From assembly GCA_910578365.1 (NCBI GenBank), contig CAJTRC010000001.1, positions 21,388 to 85,387 of the forward strand: a stretch of DNA of 64,000 nt, given 5' to 3'. Both the position numbers and the translations under genes were made by a program. Origin of the DNA: an uncultured Muribaculaceae bacterium (lineage in GTDB: Bacteria; Bacteroidota; Bacteroidia; Bacteroidales; Muribaculaceae). Under the pieces are notes generated by a model, which searched no databases, was not told the origin of the DNA, and saw only the letters and a list, made by a program, of their open reading frames with translations. Positions 23,147-31,904 of this stretch are shown piece after piece; position 1 is the stretch's first letter, and each line of letters begins with the position of its first letter.

Positions 23147-25168
23147 ATGAAAGCCCCATACAGCAGGATTCCTGTCGTACCTGTAACAATAGGATACATG
23201 GCAGGAATCCTGCTGTTCGGTTTTGGGGTGCAATGGTATCTGGTAGCCATCATCGCCGCGGTGTGCGTAGCGCTGCTGTACTTCCCTGACAGATTCTACA
23301 CTTTTGGTGTGCTGGCTATTGCCGCCGGATGGTTTTGTGCCTCGGTACATGCCTCGGCTTCATTGCCTGCGAGCATGCACGGCAGCAATGTGAAGCTGAG
23401 TGCCAAAGTACTGCGCATAGTACCGTCGGGCGACTACAGCCGTCTGCTTGTTGCCGCAGATACCATCGGAGGCGTGGGGCTCGACAGCCCTGTGCGGATT
23501 TGGATTTCACTCCTGTGCCATGCCGATGAGGCCGGCATAGGGTCGCGGGTACATGCGGAAGGCTATCTGCGCGATGCCGCTAAATTCGACGGACTTCCAT
23601 ACGAAACCGACTATGCTGCCTTTGCTGCCGTCGACCGCGTTTCGGCCATTATGACTGCCGGGAGCGACGGCTTTTGCGTAGTCACTCCCGGCAGCGGCAT
23701 CGGTGAGCGACTGCGCCAATACCGCAACAATCTGGCCGATGCCATATATCTATCGGGCCTGAGCGAACGCACCGCCGATTTTGTAGTAGCCACCGTATGC
23801 GGCGATGACAATAACCTGTCGCCCGATGTGCGTGAAACATTCCGCACCCTCGGCCTGGCTCATCTGCTGGCCCTGAGTGGTTTCCATGTGGCGTTGTTCG
23901 CCGGACTGGCTTCACTGCTTCTATATCCGCTGCGTCTGTGGCGCAGGTACGCACGCTGGCGCCATGTAGCGATATTGGCAGCTGTGTGGTTCTATGTACT
24001 TGTCAGCGGTATGCCGGCATCGGCAGTCAGGGCGGCCCTGATGCTGAGTATAGTACTTGGCGGCAAAATGATGCAGCGGCAGGGTGTGGGATTCAACACA
24101 CTGGCCGCCGCCGCGTTGGTGATGCTTGTATGGAATCCGGGGCTGCTGTATTCGCCGGGATTCCAGCTTTCGTTCACTGCTGTAGCAGGACTGATGGCAT
24201 TCGCCGAGCAGCTTAACCCGTTCAGCCGACGGCGCCGTTACCCGCATCTGCTAATGTCGATAATCACGGTACCCGTGGCGGCAGTACTCGGCACAGCAGT
24301 GGTATCGGCCATGTACTTCCATAGCTTTCCGCTGTTGTTCCTCCCGGCCAATGCGGTTATAACACTGATATCGTCGCTTATAATCGGCGGAGGAGCGGTA
24401 CTGTCGCTGATTGCTGTATGTGGCGGCAGTTGCGGAATACTGGTGTGGACCCTCGACGGGCTATACAGCTTCGCCTACCGTTTCTGCCGCATGCTCACCG
24501 GCTTGCCTCATACCGAAATCACCGGGATATATCCAACAATCGTTACGGCATTGCTGCTTGCTATGGCAATTATCCTTGTGGCTGTGGCGCTGAACCGTCG
24601 CAGACATCTGCCGTGGATTATGGCGGCAATATGTGTATTGCTGTCACTGGGGGCGCAGAGAGTCTTTGCCGAAAAGAATCCATACGGCGAGCTGTACATA
24701 CCCTCCCACAGCGCCGAAACCCGTGTAATAATGCGTCAGGGCGAAGCAGCCATGCTGTATTGCGAAGGCAGCGCGCCTGCCACTCATGCGACATTGTCGG
24801 CATGCAGCAGGCGCTACGAAACATGGTTGAGGATGCGTCGCTGCCACGGCAATTTCAGTCTGTGCGACAGTGTCGACATGCGTGCTGATGGCTTCGGCCG
24901 CAATGGCAGTCTGCTCCATGCCGGTCCATATACCCTGTGGATAGCAAAAGATGCCGACGATATAATACCGCTGCAAGCGGATTATGTCGTGGTAGGCACG
25001 AATAAAAATCTGAATATTGCCGAATTGGTACATAAGATGAGTCCGCGGTGCGTGATTCTTACATCAGGCCTGTCGAAAAAACGGCGCAGACGCTACGAAA
25101 CCGACTGCCGCAAAGCCGGGGTTGCCGTTCATAATGCCGCTGACAGCACATTCAGCTTGCAATGGTAA
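23147..25168 (+). CDS. comEC: ComEC/Rec2-family DNA uptake channel protein
   Basis: This 673-residue polytopic membrane protein has an N-terminal DUF4131-type region (about 1-190). The competence domain (about 215-490) shows the hallmark LALSGFHVALFAGLASLLLY around residue 240 and PGFQLSFTAVAGL near 345. In model ComEC proteins a C-terminal metallo-beta-lactamase-like nuclease domain degrades the non-imported strand. Here the C-terminal ~170 residues keep a vague trace of that fold but no HxHxDH motif. It would form the inner-membrane channel for single-stranded DNA in transformation. It is probably the end of the aroE-yeiH-comEC unit. Confidence 0.9.
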   Translation: MKAPYSRIPVVPVTIGYMAGILLFGFGVQWYLVAIIAAVCVALLYFPDRFYTFGVLAIAAGWFCASVHASASLPASMHGSNVKLSAKVLRIVPSGDYSRLLVAADTIGGVGLDSPVRIWISLLCHADEAGIGSRVHAEGYLRDAAKFDGLPYETDYAAFAAVDRVSAIMTAGSDGFCVVTPGSGIGERLRQYRNNLADAIYLSGLSERTADFVVATVCGDDNNLSPDVRETFRTLGLAHLLALSGFHVALFAGLASLLLYPLRLWRRYARWRHVAILAAVWFYVLVSGMPASAVRAALMLSIVLGGKMMQRQGVGFNTLAAAALVMLVWNPGLLYSPGFQLSFTAVAGLMAFAEQLNPFSRRRRYPHLLMSIITVPVAAVLGTAVVSAMYFHSFPLLFLPANAVITLISSLIIGGGAVLSLIAVCGGSCGILVWTLDGLYSFAYRFCRMLTGLPHTEITGIYPTIVTALLLAMAIILVAVALNRRRHLPWIMAAICVLLSLGAQRVFAEKNPYGELYIPSHSAETRVIMRQGEAAMLYCEGSAPATHATLSACSRRYETWLRMRRCHGNFSLCDSVDMRADGFGRNGSLLHAGPYTLWIAKDADDIIPLQADYVVVGTNKNLNIAELVHKMSPRCVILTSGLSKKRRRRYETDCRKAGVAVHNAADSTFSLQW

Positions 25169-25235
25169 AACGACGTTGAACGTTATTGACTTGTTTTTGT
25201 TTTTATTATAAAATACTTGCTTGAGTGTGTCACTT

Positions 25236-25251
25236 TGGCAAAGTTTTTGCA
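25236..25251 (+). promoter_or_regulatory. Sigma-54-type -24/-12 element upstream of grpE
   Basis: TGGCA at 25236-25240 and TTGCA at 25247-25251 place GG and GC exactly 10 bases apart, as in the consensus TGGCAyr-N4-TTGCw. Transcription would start near 25262, giving a 23-base leader. A weaker primary-sigma -7 candidate (TCACTTTG, 25230-25237, one mismatch) overlaps it. Confidence 0.4.
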
Positions 25252-25284
25252 TTACACAACTCGATAAAACATACTAAAAAAGAT

Positions 25285-25869
25285 ATGAAATACGACAAAC
25301 ATAATCAAAAGTCCCAGGAAGAACCGGAAGTAGTGGACGATATTCTGGATACCGATAACGAACAGACTGAACTTGCCGATGCCCTTAATGAAGAACTTGG
25401 CGAGATGGAAGCACTGCGCAAACAGCTCGACGAAGCCCAGGCGGCTGTAGAGAAGGAGAAGAAAGACTATATGTTTCTTATGGCCGATTTCGACAACTTC
25501 CGCAAACGTGTGCGTCGCGAGAAAGAAGACCTGCTCAAAAACGGCAACGAAAAGATTTTGGCCGGTCTGCTCCCGATTGTAGATGATTTTGAACGAGGCC
25601 TTGAGGCTACTCGCGACAGCGAAGACCCCAATGCCATTCGCGAAGGCATGGAGCTGATTTACAACAAACTGGTTAAGTACCTCGAACAGAACGGTGTCAA
25701 AGCCATGGAATCGACCGGCATGGATTTCGATGCCGATCTTCACGAAGCAATCGCTACCATACCGGCTCCGAGCGAAGACCTTAAAGGCAAGGTGATAGAC
25801 ACCACGCAGAAAGGCTATACCATCAACGACAAGGTTCTGCGCCATGCAAAAGTGGCTGTAGGCGAATAA
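25285..25869 (+). CDS. grpE: Nucleotide exchange factor GrpE
   Basis: The ATG at 25285 (MKYDKHNQKSQEEPEV) is preferred; an in-frame start 60 bases upstream would begin before the likely transcription start. The 194-residue protein has the acidic N-terminus, long coiled coil (about 35-85, with YMFLMADFDNFRKRVRREKE) and C-terminal beta domain ending with GYTINDKVLRHAKVAVGE, all standard for GrpE. It exchanges ADP on DnaK. It is followed 22 bases later by dnaJ; dnaK is not in the window. Confidence 0.96.
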   Translation: MKYDKHNQKSQEEPEVVDDILDTDNEQTELADALNEELGEMEALRKQLDEAQAAVEKEKKDYMFLMADFDNFRKRVRREKEDLLKNGNEKILAGLLPIVDDFERGLEATRDSEDPNAIREGMELIYNKLVKYLEQNGVKAMESTGMDFDADLHEAIATIPAPSEDLKGKVIDTTQKGYTINDKVLRHAKVAVGE

Positions 25870-25891
25870 TAATTTCTACATCACGGCTGAC

Positions 25892-27070
25892 ATGAGCGAA
25901 AAACGAGATTACTACGAAGTTCTCGGCGTGACAAAAAACGCCACCGCCGACGAAATAAAAAAGGCCTATCGAAAGATGGCCATAAAATATCATCCTGATA
26001 AAAACCCGGGCGATAAGGCGGCCGAAGAGAAATTCAAGGAGGCTGCCGAGGCATACGATGTGCTTTCCAACGACGAAAAGCGTCAGCGCTACGACCAGTT
26101 CGGTCACAATATGGGTCCGCAGGGATTCCCGGGCGGTGGCGGCAGCTACGGTTTCGGTGGCGGAGGTATGTCGATGGACGACATCTTCTCCATGTTCGGC
26201 GATATATTCGGCGGCCATATGGATATGGGCGGCGGATTCGGCGGTGCCACAGGAGGCCGTACTCACGCCCGTGCCCGTCAGCGCCGAGGCACCGACCTGC
26301 GCATACGTGTGAAAATGTCGCTTGAGGATATCGCAAAGGGTGTGGACAAGACACTGAAGATTCCTACTTACGTTAAGTGTGAACACTGCAACGGCACCGG
26401 AGCCAAAGACGGAGTGGCATTCGCTACCTGTAATACCTGCCACGGTACCGGTTCGATTACCCAGGTGCAGAACTCGATTTTCGGTGCTATGCAGTCGCAG
26501 GTAATATGTCCGGAATGTGAAGGCTCGGGCAAGACCATCACCGAGCGCTGCTCTTATTGCAACGGCGAGGGCATACAGCGTAAAGACCAGCAGATTTCGT
26601 TCCATATTCCCGCAGGTGTATCCGACGGCATGATACTGACAGTACGCGGCAAGGGCAACGCTCCGCGCCGTGGCGGCGTGAACGGCGACCTGCTGGTTGT
26701 GATTGAGGAAGTTAAGCATCCCGAACTGATTCGCGATGGCAACGATGTGATATATAATCTGATGCTCGACCTGCCTACAGCCATACTCGGCGGAAGTGTC
26801 GAAGTGCCCACCATCAGCGGCCGCGCAAGGCTGAAAATCGCTGCCGGCACACAACCCGGCAAGGTGCTCCGACTCAGAGGCAAAGGTCTGCCATCGCAGG
26901 AAAGTTCAGGCACAGGCGACGAACTTATCAACGTGATGGTATACATTCCCGAGAATCTCAGCGACAGCGAGCGTCAGGCAATCGAAACTCTCAAAGGCTC
27001 GCCCAATATCACTCCTACCGAAGCTGAAAAGCAACGCATATTCTCGAAGCTCAAACACATTTTCGAGTAA
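25892..27070 (+). CDS. dnaJ: Chaperone protein DnaJ
   Basis: The 392-residue type I J-protein has an N-terminal J domain with the HPD triad (KYHPDKNPG, near 34-36). A Gly/Phe-rich linker lies at about 75-130. Four CxxCxGxG zinc repeats follow (CEHCNGTG, CNTCHGTG, CPECEGSG, CSYCNGEG). The C-terminal substrate-binding domains end at HIFE. It delivers clients to DnaK. It forms an operon with grpE and ends just before a 23-bp inverted repeat that separates it from the convergent ispE. Confidence 0.97.
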   Translation: MSEKRDYYEVLGVTKNATADEIKKAYRKMAIKYHPDKNPGDKAAEEKFKEAAEAYDVLSNDEKRQRYDQFGHNMGPQGFPGGGGSYGFGGGGMSMDDIFSMFGDIFGGHMDMGGGFGGATGGRTHARARQRRGTDLRIRVKMSLEDIAKGVDKTLKIPTYVKCEHCNGTGAKDGVAFATCNTCHGTGSITQVQNSIFGAMQSQVICPECEGSGKTITERCSYCNGEGIQRKDQQISFHIPAGVSDGMILTVRGKGNAPRRGGVNGDLLVVIEEVKHPELIRDGNDVIYNLMLDLPTAILGGSVEVPTISGRARLKIAAGTQPGKVLRLRGKGLPSQESSGTGDELINVMVYIPENLSDSERQAIETLKGSPNITPTEAEKQRIFSKLKHIFE

Positions 27071-27075
27071 AAAGA

Positions 27076-27131
27076 ATACATACACCCGGCGCCAGACTGC
27101 TATATCGTAGTCTGGCGCCGGGTGTATGTAT
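27076..27131. terminator. Bidirectional terminator between dnaJ and ispE (23-bp perfect inverted repeat)
   Basis: Arms 27076-27098 and 27109-27131 are perfectly complementary over 23 bases with a 10-base loop. The flank on the minus strand reads TCTTTTTA; on the plus strand the tail is AAAACCTTATTG, so termination is likelier for the ispE side or by the hairpin alone. Confidence 0.7.
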
Positions 27132-27137
27132 AAAACC

Positions 27138-27953
27138 TTATTGTATGTATACGTCGCAGTCAGGCAGGCTAAGAGCCTCAGCCTTTTCCCTGCTGTCAAA
27201 AATACCGAAAACAGCCGCACCGCTTCCGCTCATGGCCGAGTACACTGCCCCTGCGTCATACATGGCCGCTTTGACCTCGGCTATACGGGGAGCCGCAGCA
27301 AAAACTCCGTGCTCGAATTCGTTTACAAGAGTATCGCGCCAGCTGCCGATACCGCTACCGAGTATCGCGTTCAAATCGGGCGCCGGCCCCGACGGACGAA
27401 CTCCGGCATACGCCTGAGCTGTCGAAACAGCGCAGCCTCGGGGCTTGGCTATCAGCAGAGTATAACTGTTCAAGTCCACATCAATCGGCGTAAGGGTAGT
27501 ACCTGTACCGGTGGCAAGCATAGGGCGGTTATACACAAACAGCGGACAGTCGGCACCTATACGTGCCGCTACAGCTGCAAGACGCTCCTTGCCCAGACCC
27601 AATCCGAAAAGTTCGTTGACGGCCATGAGGGTGGCTGCGGCATCTGCCGAGCCTCCGCCAAGTCCGGCTCCGTCCGGCACAATCTTTTCAAGATGTATAT
27701 CTACCGGAGGCAATTCGCCTAAATCCGCGGCAAGAGCGCGGTAAGCCTTTACTACAAGATTCTTTTCCGGCGGACAGTCAACCGGACGCCCGTAGCAGAA
27801 AAGGCGGACATCGTCGGTTTCGCCGGGAAGCACTTCGAGTACATCGGTCCAGCCTACAGGCAGCATCACTGTGGCTATGTCGTGATAGCCGTCCGGGCGC
27901 CGGCGCTCGATATACAGGCCGAGATTGATTTTACATTGCGGAAATACAACCAT
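27138..27953 (-). CDS. ispE: 4-(cytidine 5'-diphospho)-2-C-methyl-D-erythritol kinase
   Basis: The ATG at 27953 (MVVFPQCKINLGLYI) immediately follows the dnaB stop and matches the IspE N-terminus (cKINLgL); an earlier in-frame start would lie within dnaB. In the 271-residue GHMP kinase the ATP-binding loop is PDGAGLGGGSADAAATL. The enzyme phosphorylates CDP-methylerythritol in the MEP isoprenoid pathway, so this organism makes isoprenoids by the non-mevalonate route. It is the last gene of the porE-to-ispE run. Confidence 0.94.
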   Translation of the reverse strand: MVVFPQCKINLGLYIERRRPDGYHDIATVMLPVGWTDVLEVLPGETDDVRLFCYGRPVDCPPEKNLVVKAYRALAADLGELPPVDIHLEKIVPDGAGLGGGSADAAATLMAVNELFGLGLGKERLAAVAARIGADCPLFVYNRPMLATGTGTTLTPIDVDLNSYTLLIAKPRGCAVSTAQAYAGVRPSGPAPDLNAILGSGIGSWRDTLVNEFEHGVFAAAPRIAEVKAAMYDAGAVYSAMSGSGAAVFGIFDSREKAEALSLPDCDVYIQ

Positions 27954-27954
27954 A

Positions 27955-29502
27955 TCAGAAGGGGAGATTTTCGTTGGGGGACGCGGGCGATATATCAACA
28001 GTACCGCCTGACAGCGGGTCGCTTTGCGGCATAGGAGCGTTGCCTCCGTCGGGCTGGTTCAGACGCGAACCTTGTATGGCCATACCGATGTTCACGTCCG
28101 ACGACCAGTTCTCGAACCTGGCGAAAGGAGCGCGGAAGCGCATCTGCACATCATCGACCTTACCGCTACGGTGTTTGGCCACGATAAATTCGGCCAAACC
28201 TCGGATATCCTTGCCGCTCGCATCGGTATCGGCGTGTATATAATATTCCGGACGGTGAATGAAGCATACAATGTCGGCATCCTGTTCAATCGCACCCGAT
28301 TCACGAAGGTCGCTCAGCTGCGGACGTTTGTTGTCGCCTCGCGATTCAATGGCACGGCTAAGCTGCGACAGCGCTATAATAGGAATGTTCAGTTCCTTGG
28401 CCAGCTGCTTGACCGAGCGGGATATCATACTAACCTCCTGCTCGCGGCTGCCGAACTTCATGCCTGATGCGTTCATCAGCTGAAGGTAGTCGATGATTAT
28501 GATTTTGACGTTGTGTTCGCGCACCAGACGCCGGGCTTTAGTTCGAAGTTCGAACACCGACAGCGATGCGGTATCGTCAATGTACAGTGGCACACCGTTG
28601 AGCTGCTTTGAACGTGACGATAGTTTCTCCCATTCGAGCGAGTCGAGATTTCCGCTCTTGATTTTTCCGCCTTCGATCTCACACACGTTCGAAATCAGAC
28701 GGTTCACAAGCTGAATATTACTCATTTCGAGCGAGAATATGGCCACTGGGATATTATAGTTAACAGCCATGTTCTTAGCCATGGACAGCACAAAAGCAGT
28801 CTTGCCCATTGCCGGACGTGCCGCCACGATGATAAGGTCGGAATTCTGCCAGCCGGAAGTCAGTTTGTCGAGTTCGTGGAAGCCGGTTTCGAGTCCGCTC
28901 AGACCCGACGAACGGTTAGCCGCGGCTTCAATCTGTTTAAGAGCCTGATCCACCACGGGGTCGATTTGTACCACATCGCGCTTGACATTGCGCTGCGAAA
29001 TCTCGAACAGACGACCTTCAGCTTCCTGAAGCAAATCGTCGACGTCGTTGCTTTCGTCGAAAGCCTTACTCTGAATATTCGAAGTAAAGGCAATAAGCTC
29101 GCGAGCGAGGTACTTCTGAGCCACAATCCGGGCGTGGTATTCCACGTTGGCCGCCGAGTTTACCGTGGTTGAGAGGTTTACCACAGCCACCGGCCCCCCG
29201 ACTTCGTCGAGAGTGCCATTGAGGCGCAACTGCTGCGTAACCGACAGCACGTCGATGGGGCGCTGGCTTACGCCCAGAGCCTGGATGGCCTCGTATATTT
29301 TCTGATAGTTTGGTTCATAAAAACACTCGGGCTTGAGAATGTCGCATACTGTTGTATAGGCATCCTTCTCGAGCATCAAGGCGCCGAGTACGGCGGCCTC
29401 GAACACGGTATCGCGCGGAGCTTTTCGCCCGTCGATATCGCCTATATTCGAGGCTGTCGCCATTTTTGGAGCCCGCGGAGTATATTTTTGTTGTTCCGGC
29501 AT
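27955..29502 (-). CDS. dnaB: Replicative DNA helicase DnaB
   Basis: This 515-residue hexameric helicase has an N-terminal primase-interaction domain (about 25-130) and a RecA-type ATPase. Walker A is ARPAMGKTAF, Walker B is VKIIIIDYLQLM, and the C-terminal block includes SQLSRAIESRGDNKRPQLSD. A glycine/proline-rich tail ends NENLPF. It unwinds DNA at the fork. No intein or insertion is seen. A -7 box lies upstream, so dnaB can be expressed apart from murF-alr. One base separates its stop from the ispE ATG. Confidence 0.97.
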   Translation of the reverse strand: MPEQQKYTPRAPKMATASNIGDIDGRKAPRDTVFEAAVLGALMLEKDAYTTVCDILKPECFYEPNYQKIYEAIQALGVSQRPIDVLSVTQQLRLNGTLDEVGGPVAVVNLSTTVNSAANVEYHARIVAQKYLARELIAFTSNIQSKAFDESNDVDDLLQEAEGRLFEISQRNVKRDVVQIDPVVDQALKQIEAAANRSSGLSGLETGFHELDKLTSGWQNSDLIIVAARPAMGKTAFVLSMAKNMAVNYNIPVAIFSLEMSNIQLVNRLISNVCEIEGGKIKSGNLDSLEWEKLSSRSKQLNGVPLYIDDTASLSVFELRTKARRLVREHNVKIIIIDYLQLMNASGMKFGSREQEVSMISRSVKQLAKELNIPIIALSQLSRAIESRGDNKRPQLSDLRESGAIEQDADIVCFIHRPEYYIHADTDASGKDIRGLAEFIVAKHRSGKVDDVQMRFRAPFARFENWSSDVNIGMAIQGSRLNQPDGGNAPMPQSDPLSGGTVDISPASPNENLPF

Positions 29503-29524
29503 GGTTGGTTCTTTTAGTGAACGG

Positions 29525-29532
29525 CAAAGTTA
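29525..29532 (-). promoter_or_regulatory. dnaB -7 box
   Basis: TAACTTTG on the minus strand in the 41-base gap between murF-alr and dnaB, 22 bases upstream of the dnaB ATG. No convincing -33. Confidence 0.45.
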
Positions 29533-29543
29533 GCAAAAAAATC

Positions 29544-31904
29544 TTATTCCCGGAAGTATATCCTGCGTACCCGCGGACTGACGGAAGTTAAAATTTCATA
29601 CGGAATTGTGCCTTGAACATCGCTCAGACGGTGTATCGGAGCTGCCGGGCCGAATATTTCCACCACGTCGCCTACCTGCACGCCCGGGACATCGGTCACG
29701 TCTATCATGCAGAGGTCCATGCATATGCTGCCTATTGTCGGGCACATGGTGCCGCGTACGGCAAACGACGCCGCACCACAGCCGAAATGACGGTCGATAC
29801 CATCGGCGTAGCCTATGGGTATGGTGGCTACCACCGAGTCGCGCTTCAGCAGCCCGCGTCTGCCATAGCCAATAGTGGTGCCGGCAGGCCAGGAGCGTTT
29901 TGCTATTACCGTGGTACTGAGGCGAGCCACAGTTTCGAGCGCCGGATTCTCGCCCAGAGGGTCGACACCGTACAGGCCTATGCCCAGTCGGACCATGTCG
30001 TAGTGATACTGCGGATATCGGCTTATGCCGGCAGTATTGAGTATGTGGCGTTTGAACGGGTAGGGCATCAGCGACAGCATCAGATCGGTCATCGAGGCGT
30101 AGTTGTTGAGCTGCATCTCGGTATAGTCGTCCATGTCAATGCAGTCGGCAGTGGCCAGATGCGAGAATACCGATTCGACCCGCAGAACCGACGGATCGCT
30201 GAGGTATCGGCACAGTTCGGGCAGTTCCGACTGGATGAAGCCCAGACGGTGCATGCCGGTGTCGAGTTTGATATGTATGGGATAGTTGGTGATGCCTCTT
30301 CGCCGTGCCTCGTTTTTAAGGGTGAAATACTCTTTGAGCGAAAATACCGTGGGTTCAAGCCGGCGGTCGAACAGGGCGCTGTAGTTGTTGGTTATGGGGT
30401 TGAGCACCAGTATAGGCATTGTTATGCCTGCCCGGCGCAATTCCACGCCTTCGTCGGCCACCGCTACCGCCAGATAGGCGGCCCGGCAGCTTTGTAGAGT
30501 CTTGGCCAGTTCGAGCGACCCCACGCCGTATGCAGAGGCCTTTACCATGGCTATCAGTCCGGTGCCGGGTGCGAGCAGACTGCGGTAATAGTTGAAGTTG
30601 TGGGCAGCGGCATCGAGATTTATTTCCATGATGGTGTCGTGACGCGGCGATTCAAGTACATCCTTTATGCACGAGAATCCGCTGTCGGGCGCACCCTTTA
30701 TCAGTATGAGCTCGGAGTTGAAACGGTCAATGTCGTATTTGCTCAGAAATTCGCTGGGATCATAAAGAAATTCTTTGGCAATCAGCGGGTCGAACATCTC
30801 GCGGCGGCGATAAATTTCAGGCCCGACTGCAATCATGCGCGTAACGCCATAATCGTGCAGCAGGTCGTTGGCTTGGCGGTAGAGCGAGTCGAGGTCCTGG
30901 CCGTACCAGTGCTGCAGGTCACCGAGAATTACGGTGAGTGTACGGCCGGAGGTAGTGCGCCGCCGCATGTAGTCGAGGGCGTCGCGCAGCGAACGCAGGT
31001 CGGAAGTAAAGGCATCGAACAGCATCAGGCAGTCGTTGAGGCCTTCGTGCACGTCGATACGTGAATTTACCTCTGCGACATCGCGCAGCAGTTCATCGGC
31101 CTGACGTTCATATCCAAGCGCCTGAAGGGCCGCTTTGGCCAGTGCCTTGTTGATGCGTTCAGGGGTATATGGCGAGCAGCTTACCGGAATAAGCACAGCC
31201 TGCGGACAGGCGTTTTTCACCAGTTCGTTGATTTGCGGATGGCAACAGGCATCGTACAGCAGGGTACGGCATCCGGCAAAGAGCTTGAGTTTCTGGCGAA
31301 TCTTCTCTTGGCGCGACTCAAATCCTGAATCGTGCATGTCGGTGATGCTTGTGAGTATTCCCATCTGCGGATTGATGGCTTCCATCGAAAGCTGTATCTG
31401 ACCGGGGCCGTCGATGCCCACCTCCACAATGTTGTGGTCGTGCTGCGAGTTGAATTCCCACAAGCTCAGGGCCACGCCAATATGGCTGTTCCAGCTTCTG
31501 GGGCTTCGCACCGGGTCCTCGAGTTTCAACAATGCCTGATAAATCAGTTCTTTCACCACCGTTTTGCCGCGGCTGCCGGTAATGGCGATGTTGATGCCGT
31601 GGCAACGGCTGTCGCGCATCATGGCTCCGAGGCTAAGCATAGCCTTCGTAACATCGGGTACAACCAGCCAGATAATATCGGGCCCGGAGGCACCTTCAGC
31701 CAGTTCGTCGGGTATATGCTCGACTATGAATGCTCTGACTCCACGCAGGTACATATCGGATATATATCGGTGGCCGTCGCCGGTGGCAGTGCGGACAGCG
31801 GCGAACACAGTATGGACAGGGTCGGTAAGGGCGCGGCTGTCGCTAATCATAAAGGTCAGATTTTTCAAATCCGCAAAAGCGGACTTTGCGTCATTGTAAA
31901 TCAT
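29544..31904 (-). CDS. Bifunctional MurF-like ligase / alanine racemase
   Basis: This 786-residue fusion has two halves. Residues 1-410 are MurF-like: the ATP loop ITGSRGKTVVKE is at 108-119, but the motif equivalent to D-YNANP reads DAFTSDLRS, so ligase activity is uncertain. Residues about 422-786 are a fold-type III alanine racemase with PLP lysine Lys455 in MVKASAYGVG. The racemase makes D-Ala for peptidoglycan; MurF joins D-Ala-D-Ala to the UDP-MurNAc-tripeptide. The fusion is known in Bacteroidota, which usually also encode a separate MurF. It overlaps the GSCFA gene by 4 bases. Confidence 0.94.
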   Translation of the reverse strand: MIYNDAKSAFADLKNLTFMISDSRALTDPVHTVFAAVRTATGDGHRYISDMYLRGVRAFIVEHIPDELAEGASGPDIIWLVVPDVTKAMLSLGAMMRDSRCHGINIAITGSRGKTVVKELIYQALLKLEDPVRSPRSWNSHIGVALSLWEFNSQHDHNIVEVGIDGPGQIQLSMEAINPQMGILTSITDMHDSGFESRQEKIRQKLKLFAGCRTLLYDACCHPQINELVKNACPQAVLIPVSCSPYTPERINKALAKAALQALGYERQADELLRDVAEVNSRIDVHEGLNDCLMLFDAFTSDLRSLRDALDYMRRRTTSGRTLTVILGDLQHWYGQDLDSLYRQANDLLHDYGVTRMIAVGPEIYRRREMFDPLIAKEFLYDPSEFLSKYDIDRFNSELILIKGAPDSGFSCIKDVLESPRHDTIMEINLDAAAHNFNYYRSLLAPGTGLIAMVKASAYGVGSLELAKTLQSCRAAYLAVAVADEGVELRRAGITMPILVLNPITNNYSALFDRRLEPTVFSLKEYFTLKNEARRRGITNYPIHIKLDTGMHRLGFIQSELPELCRYLSDPSVLRVESVFSHLATADCIDMDDYTEMQLNNYASMTDLMLSLMPYPFKRHILNTAGISRYPQYHYDMVRLGIGLYGVDPLGENPALETVARLSTTVIAKRSWPAGTTIGYGRRGLLKRDSVVATIPIGYADGIDRHFGCGAASFAVRGTMCPTIGSICMDLCMIDVTDVPGVQVGDVVEIFGPAAPIHRLSDVQGTIPYEILTSVSPRVRRIYFRE

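Noticed and set aside
25823..26854. Minus-strand frame of 343 codons opposite dnaJ
   Set aside because: Shadow of the dnaJ coding sequence; low-complexity Ala/His/Val-rich translation.
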